The notes below the pieces were generated by a model. That model was not told the origin of the DNA. It worked only from the letters and a program-made list of their open reading frames with translations, and ran no database searches. Positions 12,735 through 22,741 of a DNA stretch of 64,000 nt are shown in pieces; the first letter of the stretch is position 1; each line of letters starts with the position of its first letter. Where the stretch lies: contig OENT01000097.1 in the NCBI GenBank assembly GCA_900239685.1, positions 62,001-126,000 on the forward strand, given 5' to 3'. Source of the stretch: Rotaria macrura (Eukaryota > Rotifera > Eurotatoria > Philodinida > Philodinidae). Position numbers and translations under genes: made by a program.

Positions 12735-13325
12735 TGTAAGGATGTAACAATACCAATACGGTATTGGTATCGATGATAACGGTTTCGGGATTGGTGTTAG
12801 TTTTGTTATCGGAATCGGTATTCCTATTGGTATTGCTATTATTACTAATAAATCCGCTATAGTTCCTGAACCCATGATTATAGAAAACAAAAGGTCATCA
12901 CTTTTTCCTTAGGATAAAATGTGAGCCGAATCTATTAGCAATCGAGTTTTTCCAACAATAGCTCCCCTTAAATAATTGGATACGGAGAGTCCGAATTTGG
13001 CATCCTATTGGTCGGCCAAGAATCAATAGAAATCGATTTTTTCAAAAGAACGAAGTAAAATTCGAACTCCCCGTGTCGAATTACCTAAGGGTAGCTATGT
13101 TTGGAGAAACTCCATTGCTAATAGACTCAGCCCACTTATTAGCCTAAGGAAAAGATGATGACCTTCGGTTTTCTATAATCATGGGTTCAGGACTTATAGC
13201 GCATATAATGCTTACAATAGCAGTACCAGTACCAATAGGAATACCGATACCAATACCAATATTAATACCAATACTGACCAGTACCTATACCACCCAATAA
13301 CCAATACCACCAATGCCCCTAATTT
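12735..13325. repeat. Foldback element with GGTATTGG-type repeats in both arms
   Basis: The inverted arms are about 12760-12985 and 13070-13300. Shared words include CCTGAACCCATGATTATAG (12865 onwards) and its inverse near 13180, and CCTTAGG near 12910 with its inverse. The outer parts of both arms are short variable repeats of GGTATTGGTATC type (left about 12750-12840; inverted on the right about 13215-13310). The boundaries are approximate, since the simple repeats blur them. No protein is encoded; the 12672-12890 minus-strand frame is just the repeat being read. Confidence 0.5.
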
Positions 13326-13575
13326 ATTGCGAAGAAATATTGAACACAATGCTATTCATTTGCAAGTCAATTCAAATTTTTGAACATATCGATGACCCAT
13401 GCTCAATCTTTGTCACGAACACTTCAACTTTTATGCCTTATAGCTTGACTCACAGCTTACTTTACTAGAAATTCTGATTGAAGGGAGGACTTCGCTATTA
13501 TTCGAGTGCTAAGTACCTGGTTTCTGAAGAACCTCTTACCAACATTCAAGTGTAATAGTGAAAATGAGCTAAATA

Positions 13576-14160
13576 TATGTTGTAGGCAAAATTGGAATCT
13601 AGGCAAATTCCGAATTTGCCCGGGCAAAATTGGAATTCTAATTTTGACTAGACAAAATTAGAATTCTAATACTGACTAACATTTTCTTGGGCAAAATCAG
13701 AATTCCAATTCTGCCTAGGCAAAATTAGAAGTCGATCAAAGATGACCTAGAGCAGCTGAAATTCTAAGCATCTTAATGTAAAAGTGTTTTTATGTAATAA
13801 TGTACTTTTTATCTTAACTAACGTTTTACAAATGAAATAATATCAGTTTTAACTGTTTTGTTTTATANAGACATTTTGTTTGTTTACAGTCAGTACAACT
13901 ATATTTCTAATGCGCACATCGGCATGGTCACTATACAACTATTTTTTTTATTCCCCTCTACCTTACAGTAAAGCACGTGTTTACATGAATTTATCTCTGA
14001 TCGACTTCTAATTTTGCCTAGGCAGAATTGGAATTCTGATTTTGCCCAAGAAAATGTTAGTCAGTATTAGAATTCTAATTTTGTCTAGTCAAAATTAGAA
14101 TTCCAATTTTGCCCGGGCAAATTCGGAATTTGCCTAGATTCCAATTTTGCCTACAACATA
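13576..14160. mobile_element. MITE with 163-bp terminal inverted repeats, TA duplication
   Basis: A 585-bp element. The left arm, about 13576-13738, begins TATGTTGTAGGCAAAATTGG; the right arm, about 13998-14160, is its near-perfect inverse. Flanks are TA on both sides (13574-13575 and 14161-14162). The arms themselves consist of repeated AATTAGAATTC / GCAAAATTGG words. The roughly 260-bp centre is AT-rich, has an unresolved base at 13868, and shows no reading frame. TA duplication plus long inverted repeats points to a Tc1/mariner-dependent MITE. Confidence 0.8.
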
Positions 14161-15357
14161 TACACGCTGTACCAATGAAAGCGACCAATGAGACCACCAG
14201 TAAAAGGGGTAACAATTACCGGTAAAACTGGTGACAGTGACCGGTACTTCGGCTACCGGTGACGGTATAACGGGGACGAACGGTCACCGTTGCGTCCCTA
14301 TTATAGATGATTGAGAAAGGTTTACTGTGTCTTTTGCAGTTGGTGACCTATCCAGCTTTTTCTAGTGCTTTGCTGGTTTCCCAGATATCCTGGACATGTT
14401 ACACTGCTGAAAATCTAAAATATATAGAAAACTTATAGAAATAGCAAATAAAGAGTATTATTTCTATTATCTTTAAATTTTGTGACACAAAGTTTCACTT
14501 TAAAGCACTATTATGATTGTCGCTCTATGTCATAAGTGTTGCTCTTCATTTTTATATGCATTCGAGTCATAATATATTGTCGATTCCTCTTCATTTCTTT
14601 AAAATCATCTTCGGTTATAGGGAAACTACAGTTTTACTAGTAGAGTAGCGAAATAAAATCGTAGATACGTCATAAGGCCCGCTAGATGCAGGTTTTAAAT
14701 AGTTTCACTTCTCTTCCTTATCAGTACAAGTAACATTCATCGACGTCTAAAGTCGATTCACTGGGCCCTAGACTGATAGGTGTTACGACTTGAACTACCT
14801 TAACTGGAGAGAAAATTAATTGTTTGTGTCAGAATCTGATACTAAAGTTTCAAAGAAACGAGAGCATTAGTTCATAGGAGACACGGGGGGAGTCATATAA
14901 ACAGAAACGAGGCAAGGAACAAGCGAACAATGAACATTTTCTTACGAAAATGAATCAGAAACAAAGCAAACACAAAGCGAAGCACGAAGAGCGGCAACAG
15001 CCAAATTTGGGGATTGGAATGGGGGCAGGGTCCTCAAGTTCTCGGGTAGATCAGAACCATTTTTGAAAAATCATGTCAGGGGGCTCGAAGGCTTTCTTAA
15101 GTCGGAAGCAGGAGGGCAACAACCCCGAACTTTTGTGTAGGGTTCGGTCTCCGAACCCTACACAATAGCTCAGACTCGTTGCATCCCTAGTGGGGAAGAG
15201 GCTGGTTAGGTCTCACCTAACTACCAACTCGCCAGAGCCAGAAACTTAACGATGGTAGCCTCAAAATTCCATAGGAGACACATCCTGCTTGGTTCCATCA
15301 CTGGGAAGGAATTATTTGGCGTTTCCCTTCCATGAATTCAAAAATCGAAAGCACCGT

Positions 15358-15820
15358 AAAAATGGCCATTTGTGCTATTAACGTGGTCGTTTGTGCCATA
15401 AAAATCGTCGTTTGTGCCACAGAAATGCTCATTTGTGCCACAGAAATGGTCATTTCTGCCACAGGAATGGACATTTGTGCCACAGGAATGGTCATTTGTG
15501 CCACAGAAATGGTCATTTCTGCCACAGGAATGGACATTTGTGCCACAGGAATGGTCATTTGTGCCACAGGAATGGTCATCTGGGTCACAGGAATGCTCAT
15601 TTGTGCCACACGAATGGTCATTTGGGCCACAGGAATGGTCATTTGTGCCACAGGAATGGACATTTGTGCCACAGGAATGGTCATTTGTGCCACACGAATG
15701 GTCATTTGTGCCACAGAAATGGTCATTTGTGCCACAGGAATGGTCATTTGGGCCACAGGAATGGTCATCTGGGCCACAGAAATGGTCATCTGGGCCACAG
15801 GAATAGTCATTTGTGCCATG
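15358..15820. repeat. 21-bp minisatellite, about 22 copies
   Basis: Tandem copies of GCCACAGGAATGGTCATTTGT with scattered substitutions (GGAATG/GAAATG, GTCATT/GACATT/CTCATT, TTGTGCC/CTGGGCC). The first two or three copies at the left are more diverged. Because 21 is a multiple of three and the unit lacks stops, one frame on the minus strand and all three on the plus strand stay open across the array (for example 15298-15855 minus, 15391-15861 plus). These frames would give a heptad such as MTIPVAQ or ATGMVIC. I treat this as a repeat, not a gene. Confidence 0.9.
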
Positions 15821-16486
15821 TGATTTGTGGTTGTTACAGACAGACAGACAGACACAGATGAATTCCCGTTTCCAGACCCTATCCTTTCAGTCTAGGGAAT
15901 AAACGAGTTTTTTTGCTGTTAATGCTACCTATAATTGCAACACAATAGAGATAGTTCTATAAAACACAGATTACTTATGGATTGGCAAGGATAACCGTTT
16001 ATTTTAAGTTCATGTGTAAAAATATCAATACTAAACTTGCATAAGTACTAGCTTAATCAGTGATCGCTCCGTCATTGTTTACTGTGCAGATGGTAACGAA
16101 AATTTTATGAATTTGTTTCCCCAACAAGACAAACTATTTTAACGCAATTATATTATACTGTAAGTGCTGGATTACACGGATATGAATTAGAAAATTTAAC
16201 TCTTCAAACACTTTTAAAATATCTCAGATAGTTTTAAATTGAAAATATCGCTGTACATTTGAGCTACTAAATGTGGAAAGCATTCGCTTCGAATCTATAA
16301 CTTATCTTTCTCTCAAAATATGATATTCTAGTAGATGAATCAAACTCATAAAGCTTTATTTTTATTCGATATTTTGGGGTCCATAAAGCTCAAGTATGGC
16401 ATGTTTTACTTTAACTACAGTTTAAAATGTTTTAATTTAAAGCTTGACTTTTAAAGTAAAGTTAAAGTGCCACTCCTAGTTGCGAT

Positions 16487-17508
16487 AATGAAAATGTGAT
16501 CTCGTTTTGTTCTTTTTATACATTTTAAACATCAACTGATTACCGCTTCGTTTTCTTGTCTAGAATTCGTATATCGAGATTTTGACGACTAAAATAGTAT
16601 TAATTTAAACATATATAAGAAGATTGTAATGACAAAAGAAGACGAACGAAAATTCATACGCCGAAAGTGAAAGATCCGAAAGAGTCTTTGTCTTCGCAGT
16701 TCCTTTTTGTTGTCAACTATAACGAATAAAAAGAGAACGGGTGTCACATTAGAATTAGCATTAATCAATGGTTTGGTCTTAGCATTAAGTTTGAATTATT
16801 TTTAACTCTAATCGATAGTTTCTCAAAAAGAAAGAATAAAACTGACCTGTTTTTGAGAATATAACTCACCTTCGAGGTATATTCCCAAAACAAGTAAAAT
16901 TTCGTTCCATTTTTTGGCACTATTAATTACTGGTTAAAACTAAGGCTACATTGATGGTAAAATGAAAGGATTAATTAATTCTAATGCCAATGATACCTAA
17001 GTAGTACGTTACAAAAAATAATATTAATTCAAAAGCATTAGGATTTTTATTAACTTAATGTCAACACGGTATCCGTATCTCGCAAACAAACTGAATATTG
17101 GTGATAGCACCAAGTCAGAGTGAAGAAGCATCTGTAGTGCTATTCCCGATGAACAAAGTATCATCGCATGAATTTTACGAGATAGATCAGAGGTTTTGGA
17201 TTTGCCCAGTATGGGTTTGGGATGTGATGTGATGTTAGGTGTTTTTTGGCATTTTTTCTTTAATATTTTAAGGTGTGGTAGATGTGCTAAGGAAAAAATG
17301 CGCATTCACTCTCATCCATAACATTAACTTTTGAGAAAGGTATCCATGAACAAGAATGAGAAAAGTTGTATTAGTTCGAGGGGCCTGCTTTTTTTAGTTG
17401 TGTGTGACTTTTGAAAATACCTAGCGCTCTCAAATTTAAATTAGGGAAGAGAACATCATTTTGTTTTAGAAACGCTTCTCATAAACTTCAAGTTCTTGAA
17501 GATTCATC
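16487..17508. other. Spacer upstream of the giant SecA/VWA gene
   Basis: About 1 kb of AT-rich DNA between the hAT-like block and the start codon at 17509. It should hold the promoter and 5' UTR of the giant gene. An in-frame stop (TGA at 17497-17499) just before the ATG rules out a simple upstream extension. I see no exon or repeat; the 17024-17305 minus-strand open frame has no features suggesting a gene. Confidence 0.4.
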
Positions 17509-20500
17509 ATGTTTAATTTGATGGGAAAAGTCGCACAATATTTGATGAATAGCGATTTACAAGAAGACCTTTACGAATCAATTGATGAACATAGAACAAT
17601 TCATATTGATTTGAGCAAAGCAATAGAAAAATTACGCCAGAATTTCCCGCAAGGTTTTTCACAACCGATTCATGTATTAGATGCTGTTGACGATAATGTT
17701 GAAGGTCAATGGAAACAACGACTGCAACAGGAAGGTCAAGACCACATTGGGAAGCGAATTGTACTCATTCCTTATTATTTGGGAGATCTCCATTGGATTG
17801 GAGTTTTCATAGAATTTGAAGAAACACAACAAATCGAAAGAGTCGAATTCATCGATCCAGTGGAAGACTCTACATTTCTTCCAGACAAATTACAACAGCA
17901 ATTTCGAGAGATTTATCCTAATGTGACTTTACTTTCGAGAAAAGCACAAAAGAATGACGACCGAAAAAAAAGTGGGTCAATGATTGTTCAAAACTTACTA
18001 AAAGTAGTTGAAGACTCTCAAAGTAAAGAAACAACATATAAAAGTACTGACGATTCAAGAAGTCAGATGTATGGCGATCAACAAACCGATACTTATTTTT
18101 CTAAAGACGATCAAGCCGACTCCCATCACGGCATAGAGTGCGCTCCAATACCACTACATGGACAAGGTAATGAATCAAAACTACACAATTCACAACATAC
18201 GTCGAGTAAAGAAAAAGAAATCTTAGATCATAGCAATAGTTCTCATTCACAAAAGAAATTATCGCAAGAAAAACAGCAAACAAATTCGAAGGCGAATTCT
18301 GAAGCAGATACCCAGTCCGAAATCGAGGAAACGTCCTCTGAATCGTTGAGTAGTGGAGTTGTGCTTTCGGAAAGCAATCCATTTTATGAGTTGCAAATTA
18401 ATAAAGACGCGATAAGCACTGAAATTTTAAGAAACCTGTACAGCGATTTTTTTGTCATGCCATCGTCTTCAGAAAAATCGGTCATGAGTTTACTTTACTA
18501 CATTTCTTTGAAACTTACTACAGTGGCTTCCTCAGATAATATCACAATACCTGAACGAATAGAGGCAGAAATAGAAAAAGAAGTCGAATATTTGAAGGAA
18601 CAGTTAAAGTTTAAAGAAATTGTGTCTGAACACACTCAGCATCAGATTAGAACAGTATTGATACATATACAAGAACAAAATTGGAAATCTGCATATATTA
18701 CATTAGAAAAAGTTTTAAAGATGATTAGGCCATTAAATCTACAAGAGTTATTTCGACTTGTTCAGAAAATGGATGAAGCTGCTCAGCTTATAAAAGGGAA
18801 AGATATTATTCTTCTTCTTGGAGGCACTGGAGTAGGTAAATCAACTGCAATTCATTTTCTTGGCGGATCTAAGTTGGTGGAAACGGAAATGGCAGGAATT
18901 TACCATATTCATCCTGTTGAGATAAAAAATCCTGACCTCAGGAAGATAACCACTGCACCATTTGCTCGATCTGAAACTCGATTTATGTCCCCTGTTACGG
19001 TGAATTCTCAAGACGTAGGCGGTACCGATGAGAGTTTTGTACTATGTGATAGTCCAGGATTCGGGGATACGGGTGGATCAGAAGTAGATATCGCAAACGG
19101 AATTGGCATCATCAAAGCAATAAAAGAATGTAAAAGTGTCCAGCTGTTGATCATACTTAGTTATAAGAGCATTGGCGATAGGCTTGGTGGTTTGAAGGAT
19201 CTTACCTACACATTGTTAGGTCTAATTCGTGGCATTGAAGACTATCTCGGTGCAATCTCTTATCTATTTTCGAAGTTTCCTGCTCACGAAAAACAAAGGA
19301 TTCATGCAATATTACTTGACGCAGAGAAACAAATGAATGAAGAAGATAAGTCAGATGAAAGTTTCATGCTATTGTTTAGAGATATGCTGAAGAAAACAAG
19401 AAAGAGTACAGTAGTATTAGATCCGATTAATGGCGATCCTCTGGATATTTTAAATAACCTTAAAAGTTCCCATGGTATTAGTCATCCAGCTGAAGTTTTC
19501 AAATTTTCTATTGCGGAAAAGTCAAAGGCTAATTTACAAGAACAAGTGAGACAGCATCAGTCTAGTATTATATCTGCAACTAATCGTTCAGACTTTTTAT
19601 TTATTAAGTATAAACTTGATCAATTGAAACACTTGAATGATTTACTTGATCAAGAAAAGTATATCAAGGAAATTTACGAGAATTGCATTCGACATATAAT
19701 TAAACATCTGTCAGATGAGTATGAAAATGGTACTTCATCTATGAATTGTTGCTTAACAGATCAAGGAATCTTGAGCAATGATGATATTCGTCGCTATGAA
19801 TTATGTATTAATCATGCTAAGTTAGCAGAAGAACTAAGAGAAACTCATTTAAGAAAGGAAGTTGTTCATTATACTGCATTCATTCAAAATTTACAACAAA
19901 AAATGAATGAGATGATTTTAAAACTTAAAAGCACAGAAATCACTGATCCGTCAGTAAAATTGAATCTCGACAAAATAAAACTTATCTCAGATTCGATTTT
20001 AAATACTGACGATGAGAAATATAGAAACATGCGGAAAGTTTTAGCTGAAAAGTTTGAATTAGTAATTGATTCTTGCAAAACCTCGATGTTATCTAATAAG
20101 GTTGATGAACTTGCCCGTGATATTTCAAAATTACATAAAGCATTAAACGCTTTAAAAGATCATATAGATTACGAATATACCAAAGGAACATATGACCAAT
20201 TGAAAGAACATGTTCTTAATTCTTTTAAGGACTGTGCAAAAAAATTAGATCATATGTTTAATAACGAAAAATTACAAGATAATATAGAGAGCTTAAATAA
20301 TTGCTTTCAAACATTAGAAACTGCTAAAAAAGCATTAAATTTTCAATCACATTTCCCAAAAGAAGCAATTGATGATATTTATGAAAGTGTTTTACTAAAA
20401 GTTTTAAAATATTTCGATGAAATCGTCGGAAAAATTAATAAAGAGCTTACGAGTGAAAATGCACCTCAAGCATTGGAACAATTCTTCATAGAATTAAATT

Positions 20501-22731
20501 CGCTCAGAACAATTTCTGTCATCAAAGATGAAACAAATCAATCGTACTGTAATATATTGTATAAGTTAGTTGGACATCTAGATAAATTAAAAAGAGACGC
20601 CGAAGAATTACTGAGAGTTTTATTTCAACATGAAGGCAATGTTAACTATGGTAAGCTTAGAAAGTGTCTGTTGCATTTAAAGAGTACTAAATGGATAGAA
20701 AATTATCGATCGGGCACATACTCGGATATTATGACTGATATTGAAGAGCAACTGATGGAGAAAATCAACGAGATGAAAAGGTCCATTATGAAAGTCACTT
20801 TCGACCTTGCTAATTACAACGAAATAGACGTCATATTTACAATACTATTGAAAATGAATGAAATGAAACATTTGGAGAAGATTTTTCCCGCTGTAAGTCA
20901 ACCCATAGATGAAGTTAATTCTTGGATTAAAAGTATGATAAATAATGTCTTTGCAATTATTAAAGATTCGTTTAGCATTGAAAAATGGAGGGAAAAAAAT
21001 TACAAAAGCTTAGATTTCAATAAAGTTGAAAAGGCATTTCATTGTCTGGACGCTTGTAAAAGAATCCATGCTTTATTCAAAATAGATTTCATGTCTGTAA
21101 TCAATAATTTGGAAGAATGTATAAGAGACTATAGTCATTTTGTCAAAAATGAAATGCAAATTTGCTTCGAAAATATCAAACAACCTCAAAACAACAATAC
21201 AGACGAGTTTCTCGAAAAAGTTCTCATACTAAAAGTTCGTCTTCAAGAAGTTTTTGAAATTAGAACAAAATATGCTCGCATTTTTTCTTGTTTTGCCGAT
21301 CAACAACTTTTTGAGCAATGGCGACAGGAATTATCAAGCTACCAAACTGAACTATCCGACGAAATGAAAAAATTGTCCATCACAGAACAAACTGCTTCAT
21401 TAAAGAAGAAACTACTGTTCGTAAGAGCACTATGTAGTTTTGATATTTTTTTAGATAGAGGAAAGTATATTGATATCTACACAGAGTATCGAAGCGCACT
21501 TTTTTCAAATATCGGATCTTTATCTAAAAAAGTAGGAACTGCTATTGAAAAATACGACTATCAGCAAGTCGCTCGAGAAATGTTAGCATTAACGTTAACA
21601 GATGATGTAGGACAACACTTTTTCAAGCAAGATAAACAGGCACTTAATCGAAGCGTGGAGGACTTGATGGAAGAAACTAGAATGCAAATTATAATGTTTG
21701 GAAATAATATCGACTTGGAAGGGATAAAGTCGATAGTAACAAATTTGAAACGAATTCAAAAAGCAAAGCGATTTGCGTGGGAATATCTTGATACTCCACA
21801 AGAACTAGATAAATGTGTAGAAGAAATTAAATTAGAAATAGAAAGTCGATTAAAAACGTTCTTAGAAGCAGTCAAAGCGCTAATCGGTAGCAATAATTTA
21901 TATGACGCAGAAAAAAAATTAGAGACCATAAAATTAATGCAGAAATTGTTAGATACTTATTGCATACCAGCGATTTCCGATGAAATCAATAAATTAACAG
22001 AGCGTCAAAGTAAAGTTGTATTGGAGGATATTGTTGCAAAATATTCAAATATGGACATTAAAGGATACACAACAGAGCCGCCATCAGATATTTTCATGAA
22101 ATTCGAAGAAGTTAGAAGGACTAATGCGATATATAATCAAGCGTGGAATAAAATCAGGGAGGCTATTACGGCTAGATTAAGAAACGAATTGGAGTTAGCA
22201 AAAAGAACAATACCTCTAAATCTGAACAATAGTCATATAAGAAACTTCGAGTCCTCTATTAAGCATTTACCGGAAAATATGAGAGAGTTCCTTCAAGAAG
22301 AATTGGAACATTGCAAAACTGATATTACTGCTATGATCACGGATAAAAATGCAGAACTCCAACACGCGATTGGTAGTCGAAATCTAAAATCAATCAGAAA
22401 TTTTCTTGAACCATATCAAAATTCACTCGGAAATCAATCTTTTATTAATGAGAGTCGAACACATGTTTTGGAACAAGTAATAACTATAGTGAATAGAATC
22501 GATCAACATTTCCAAAACAATGCCGTCAGTGAAGCGTTTGCTTGTATAAAAAACTTATGTGAATATAAAAGTGAGTTAGAACCTATTATCACTGATATAC
22601 AACAACCATGTTTAACAGTACGCTCTAAAATACAAAGTAAATTTCAGAACATATGTCATTGTTTAATTGATCAATTTTTGCAAAACAATGCTTCGGAAAT
22701 AACTAATTCGATAATTATAACTAGAAAATAG
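17509..22731 (+). CDS. Giant multidomain protein, N-terminal half: Ulp1-like pseudo-protease, P-loop GTPase, long helical region
   Basis: An uninterrupted 1740-codon frame with no intron. Residues about 75-165 resemble a CE-clan (Ulp1-type) cysteine protease: H95-W in LHWIGVF and D116 in EFID are present, but where the family has a cysteine in an S-C-G-x context this protein has S155 (KKSGS). It is probably catalytically dead, a judgement from recalled family pattern. Residues about 170-290 are Ser/Gln/Lys-rich and disordered. Residues 438-446 are a perfect Walker A (GGTGVGKST), and 514-522 (DSPGFGDTG) a G3 switch, so this is a TRAFAC-like or AIG1-like GTPase; no clear NKxD is seen. Residues about 680-1740 are a long charged helical/coiled-coil region without recognised motifs. 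The stop at 22729-22731 is followed after 10 nt by the SecA/VWA frame in the +1 phase. One base too many in the A4 run at 22725-22728 would explain the split, so this is probably one gene of about 3010 codons. Confidence 0.8.
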   Translation: MFNLMGKVAQYLMNSDLQEDLYESIDEHRTIHIDLSKAIEKLRQNFPQGFSQPIHVLDAVDDNVEGQWKQRLQQEGQDHIGKRIVLIPYYLGDLHWIGVFIEFEETQQIERVEFIDPVEDSTFLPDKLQQQFREIYPNVTLLSRKAQKNDDRKKSGSMIVQNLLKVVEDSQSKETTYKSTDDSRSQMYGDQQTDTYFSKDDQADSHHGIECAPIPLHGQGNESKLHNSQHTSSKEKEILDHSNSSHSQKKLSQEKQQTNSKANSEADTQSEIEETSSESLSSGVVLSESNPFYELQINKDAISTEILRNLYSDFFVMPSSSEKSVMSLLYYISLKLTTVASSDNITIPERIEAEIEKEVEYLKEQLKFKEIVSEHTQHQIRTVLIHIQEQNWKSAYITLEKVLKMIRPLNLQELFRLVQKMDEAAQLIKGKDIILLLGGTGVGKSTAIHFLGGSKLVETEMAGIYHIHPVEIKNPDLRKITTAPFARSETRFMSPVTVNSQDVGGTDESFVLCDSPGFGDTGGSEVDIANGIGIIKAIKECKSVQLLIILSYKSIGDRLGGLKDLTYTLLGLIRGIEDYLGAISYLFSKFPAHEKQRIHAILLDAEKQMNEEDKSDESFMLLFRDMLKKTRKSTVVLDPINGDPLDILNNLKSSHGISHPAEVFKFSIAEKSKANLQEQVRQHQSSIISATNRSDFLFIKYKLDQLKHLNDLLDQEKYIKEIYENCIRHIIKHLSDEYENGTSSMNCCLTDQGILSNDDIRRYELCINHAKLAEELRETHLRKEVVHYTAFIQNLQQKMNEMILKLKSTEITDPSVKLNLDKIKLISDSILNTDDEKYRNMRKVLAEKFELVIDSCKTSMLSNKVDELARDISKLHKALNALKDHIDYEYTKGTYDQLKEHVLNSFKDCAKKLDHMFNNEKLQDNIESLNNCFQTLETAKKALNFQSHFPKEAIDDIYESVLLKVLKYFDEIVGKINKELTSENAPQALEQFFIELNSLRTISVIKDETNQSYCNILYKLVGHLDKLKRDAEELLRVLFQHEGNVNYGKLRKCLLHLKSTKWIENYRSGTYSDIMTDIEEQLMEKINEMKRSIMKVTFDLANYNEIDVIFTILLKMNEMKHLEKIFPAVSQPIDEVNSWIKSMINNVFAIIKDSFSIEKWREKNYKSLDFNKVEKAFHCLDACKRIHALFKIDFMSVINNLEECIRDYSHFVKNEMQICFENIKQPQNNNTDEFLEKVLILKVRLQEVFEIRTKYARIFSCFADQQLFEQWRQELSSYQTELSDEMKKLSITEQTASLKKKLLFVRALCSFDIFLDRGKYIDIYTEYRSALFSNIGSLSKKVGTAIEKYDYQQVAREMLALTLTDDVGQHFFKQDKQALNRSVEDLMEETRMQIIMFGNNIDLEGIKSIVTNLKRIQKAKRFAWEYLDTPQELDKCVEEIKLEIESRLKTFLEAVKALIGSNNLYDAEKKLETIKLMQKLLDTYCIPAISDEINKLTERQSKVVLEDIVAKYSNMDIKGYTTEPPSDIFMKFEEVRRTNAIYNQAWNKIREAITARLRNELELAKRTIPLNLNNSHIRNFESSIKHLPENMREFLQEELEHCKTDITAMITDKNAELQHAIGSRNLKSIRNFLEPYQNSLGNQSFINESRTHVLEQVITIVNRIDQHFQNNAVSEAFACIKNLCEYKSELEPIITDIQQPCLTVRSKIQSKFQNICHCLIDQFLQNNASEITNSIIITRK

Positions 22732-22741
22732 TTTTGTTTAT

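Larger units (their letters stand above)
12450..14301. repeat. Possible older element with GGGACG / CGTCCC ends and ACCGGT-rich subterminal repeats
   Basis: The left side reads ATGGGGACGGTAACCGT at about 12449. The right side, inverted, reads ATAGGGACGCAACGGTGACC from about 14302. Both are followed inward by clusters of ACCGGT-like words (12490-12550 and 14190-14290). The inverted relationship is clear, but the exact ends and a target duplication are not. Two other foldbacks (about 12735-13325 and 13576-14160) lie within it, so it would be a host for nested insertions. Confidence 0.3.
9447..16478. mobile_element. Large composite hAT-like element with 8-bp target site duplication
   Basis: A 7032-bp interval. 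The left end is TAGGGTTGGCACTTT (9447-9461). The right end, read inward on the other strand, is TAGGAGTGGCACTTT (16464-16478), matching at 13 of 15 positions. The 8 bp just outside are GTTACGAT (9439-9446) and GTTGCGAT (16479-16486), 7 of 8 identical; an 8-bp duplication is the signature of the hAT superfamily. Both subterminal regions are rich in TTTAAAG/CTTTAAA words, also typical of hAT ends. No transposase-like frame is seen inside; instead there are several nested foldback elements, tandem repeats and a minisatellite. It is either a decayed autonomous element or a non-autonomous derivative used as an insertion sink. Confidence 0.55.

Noticed and set aside
15298..15855. A 185-codon minus-strand frame and three overlapping plus-strand frames encoding perfect heptads
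   Set aside because: They are by-products of a 21-bp tandem repeat without stops. Several frames are open at once, and nothing marks a promoter, splice site or start context.
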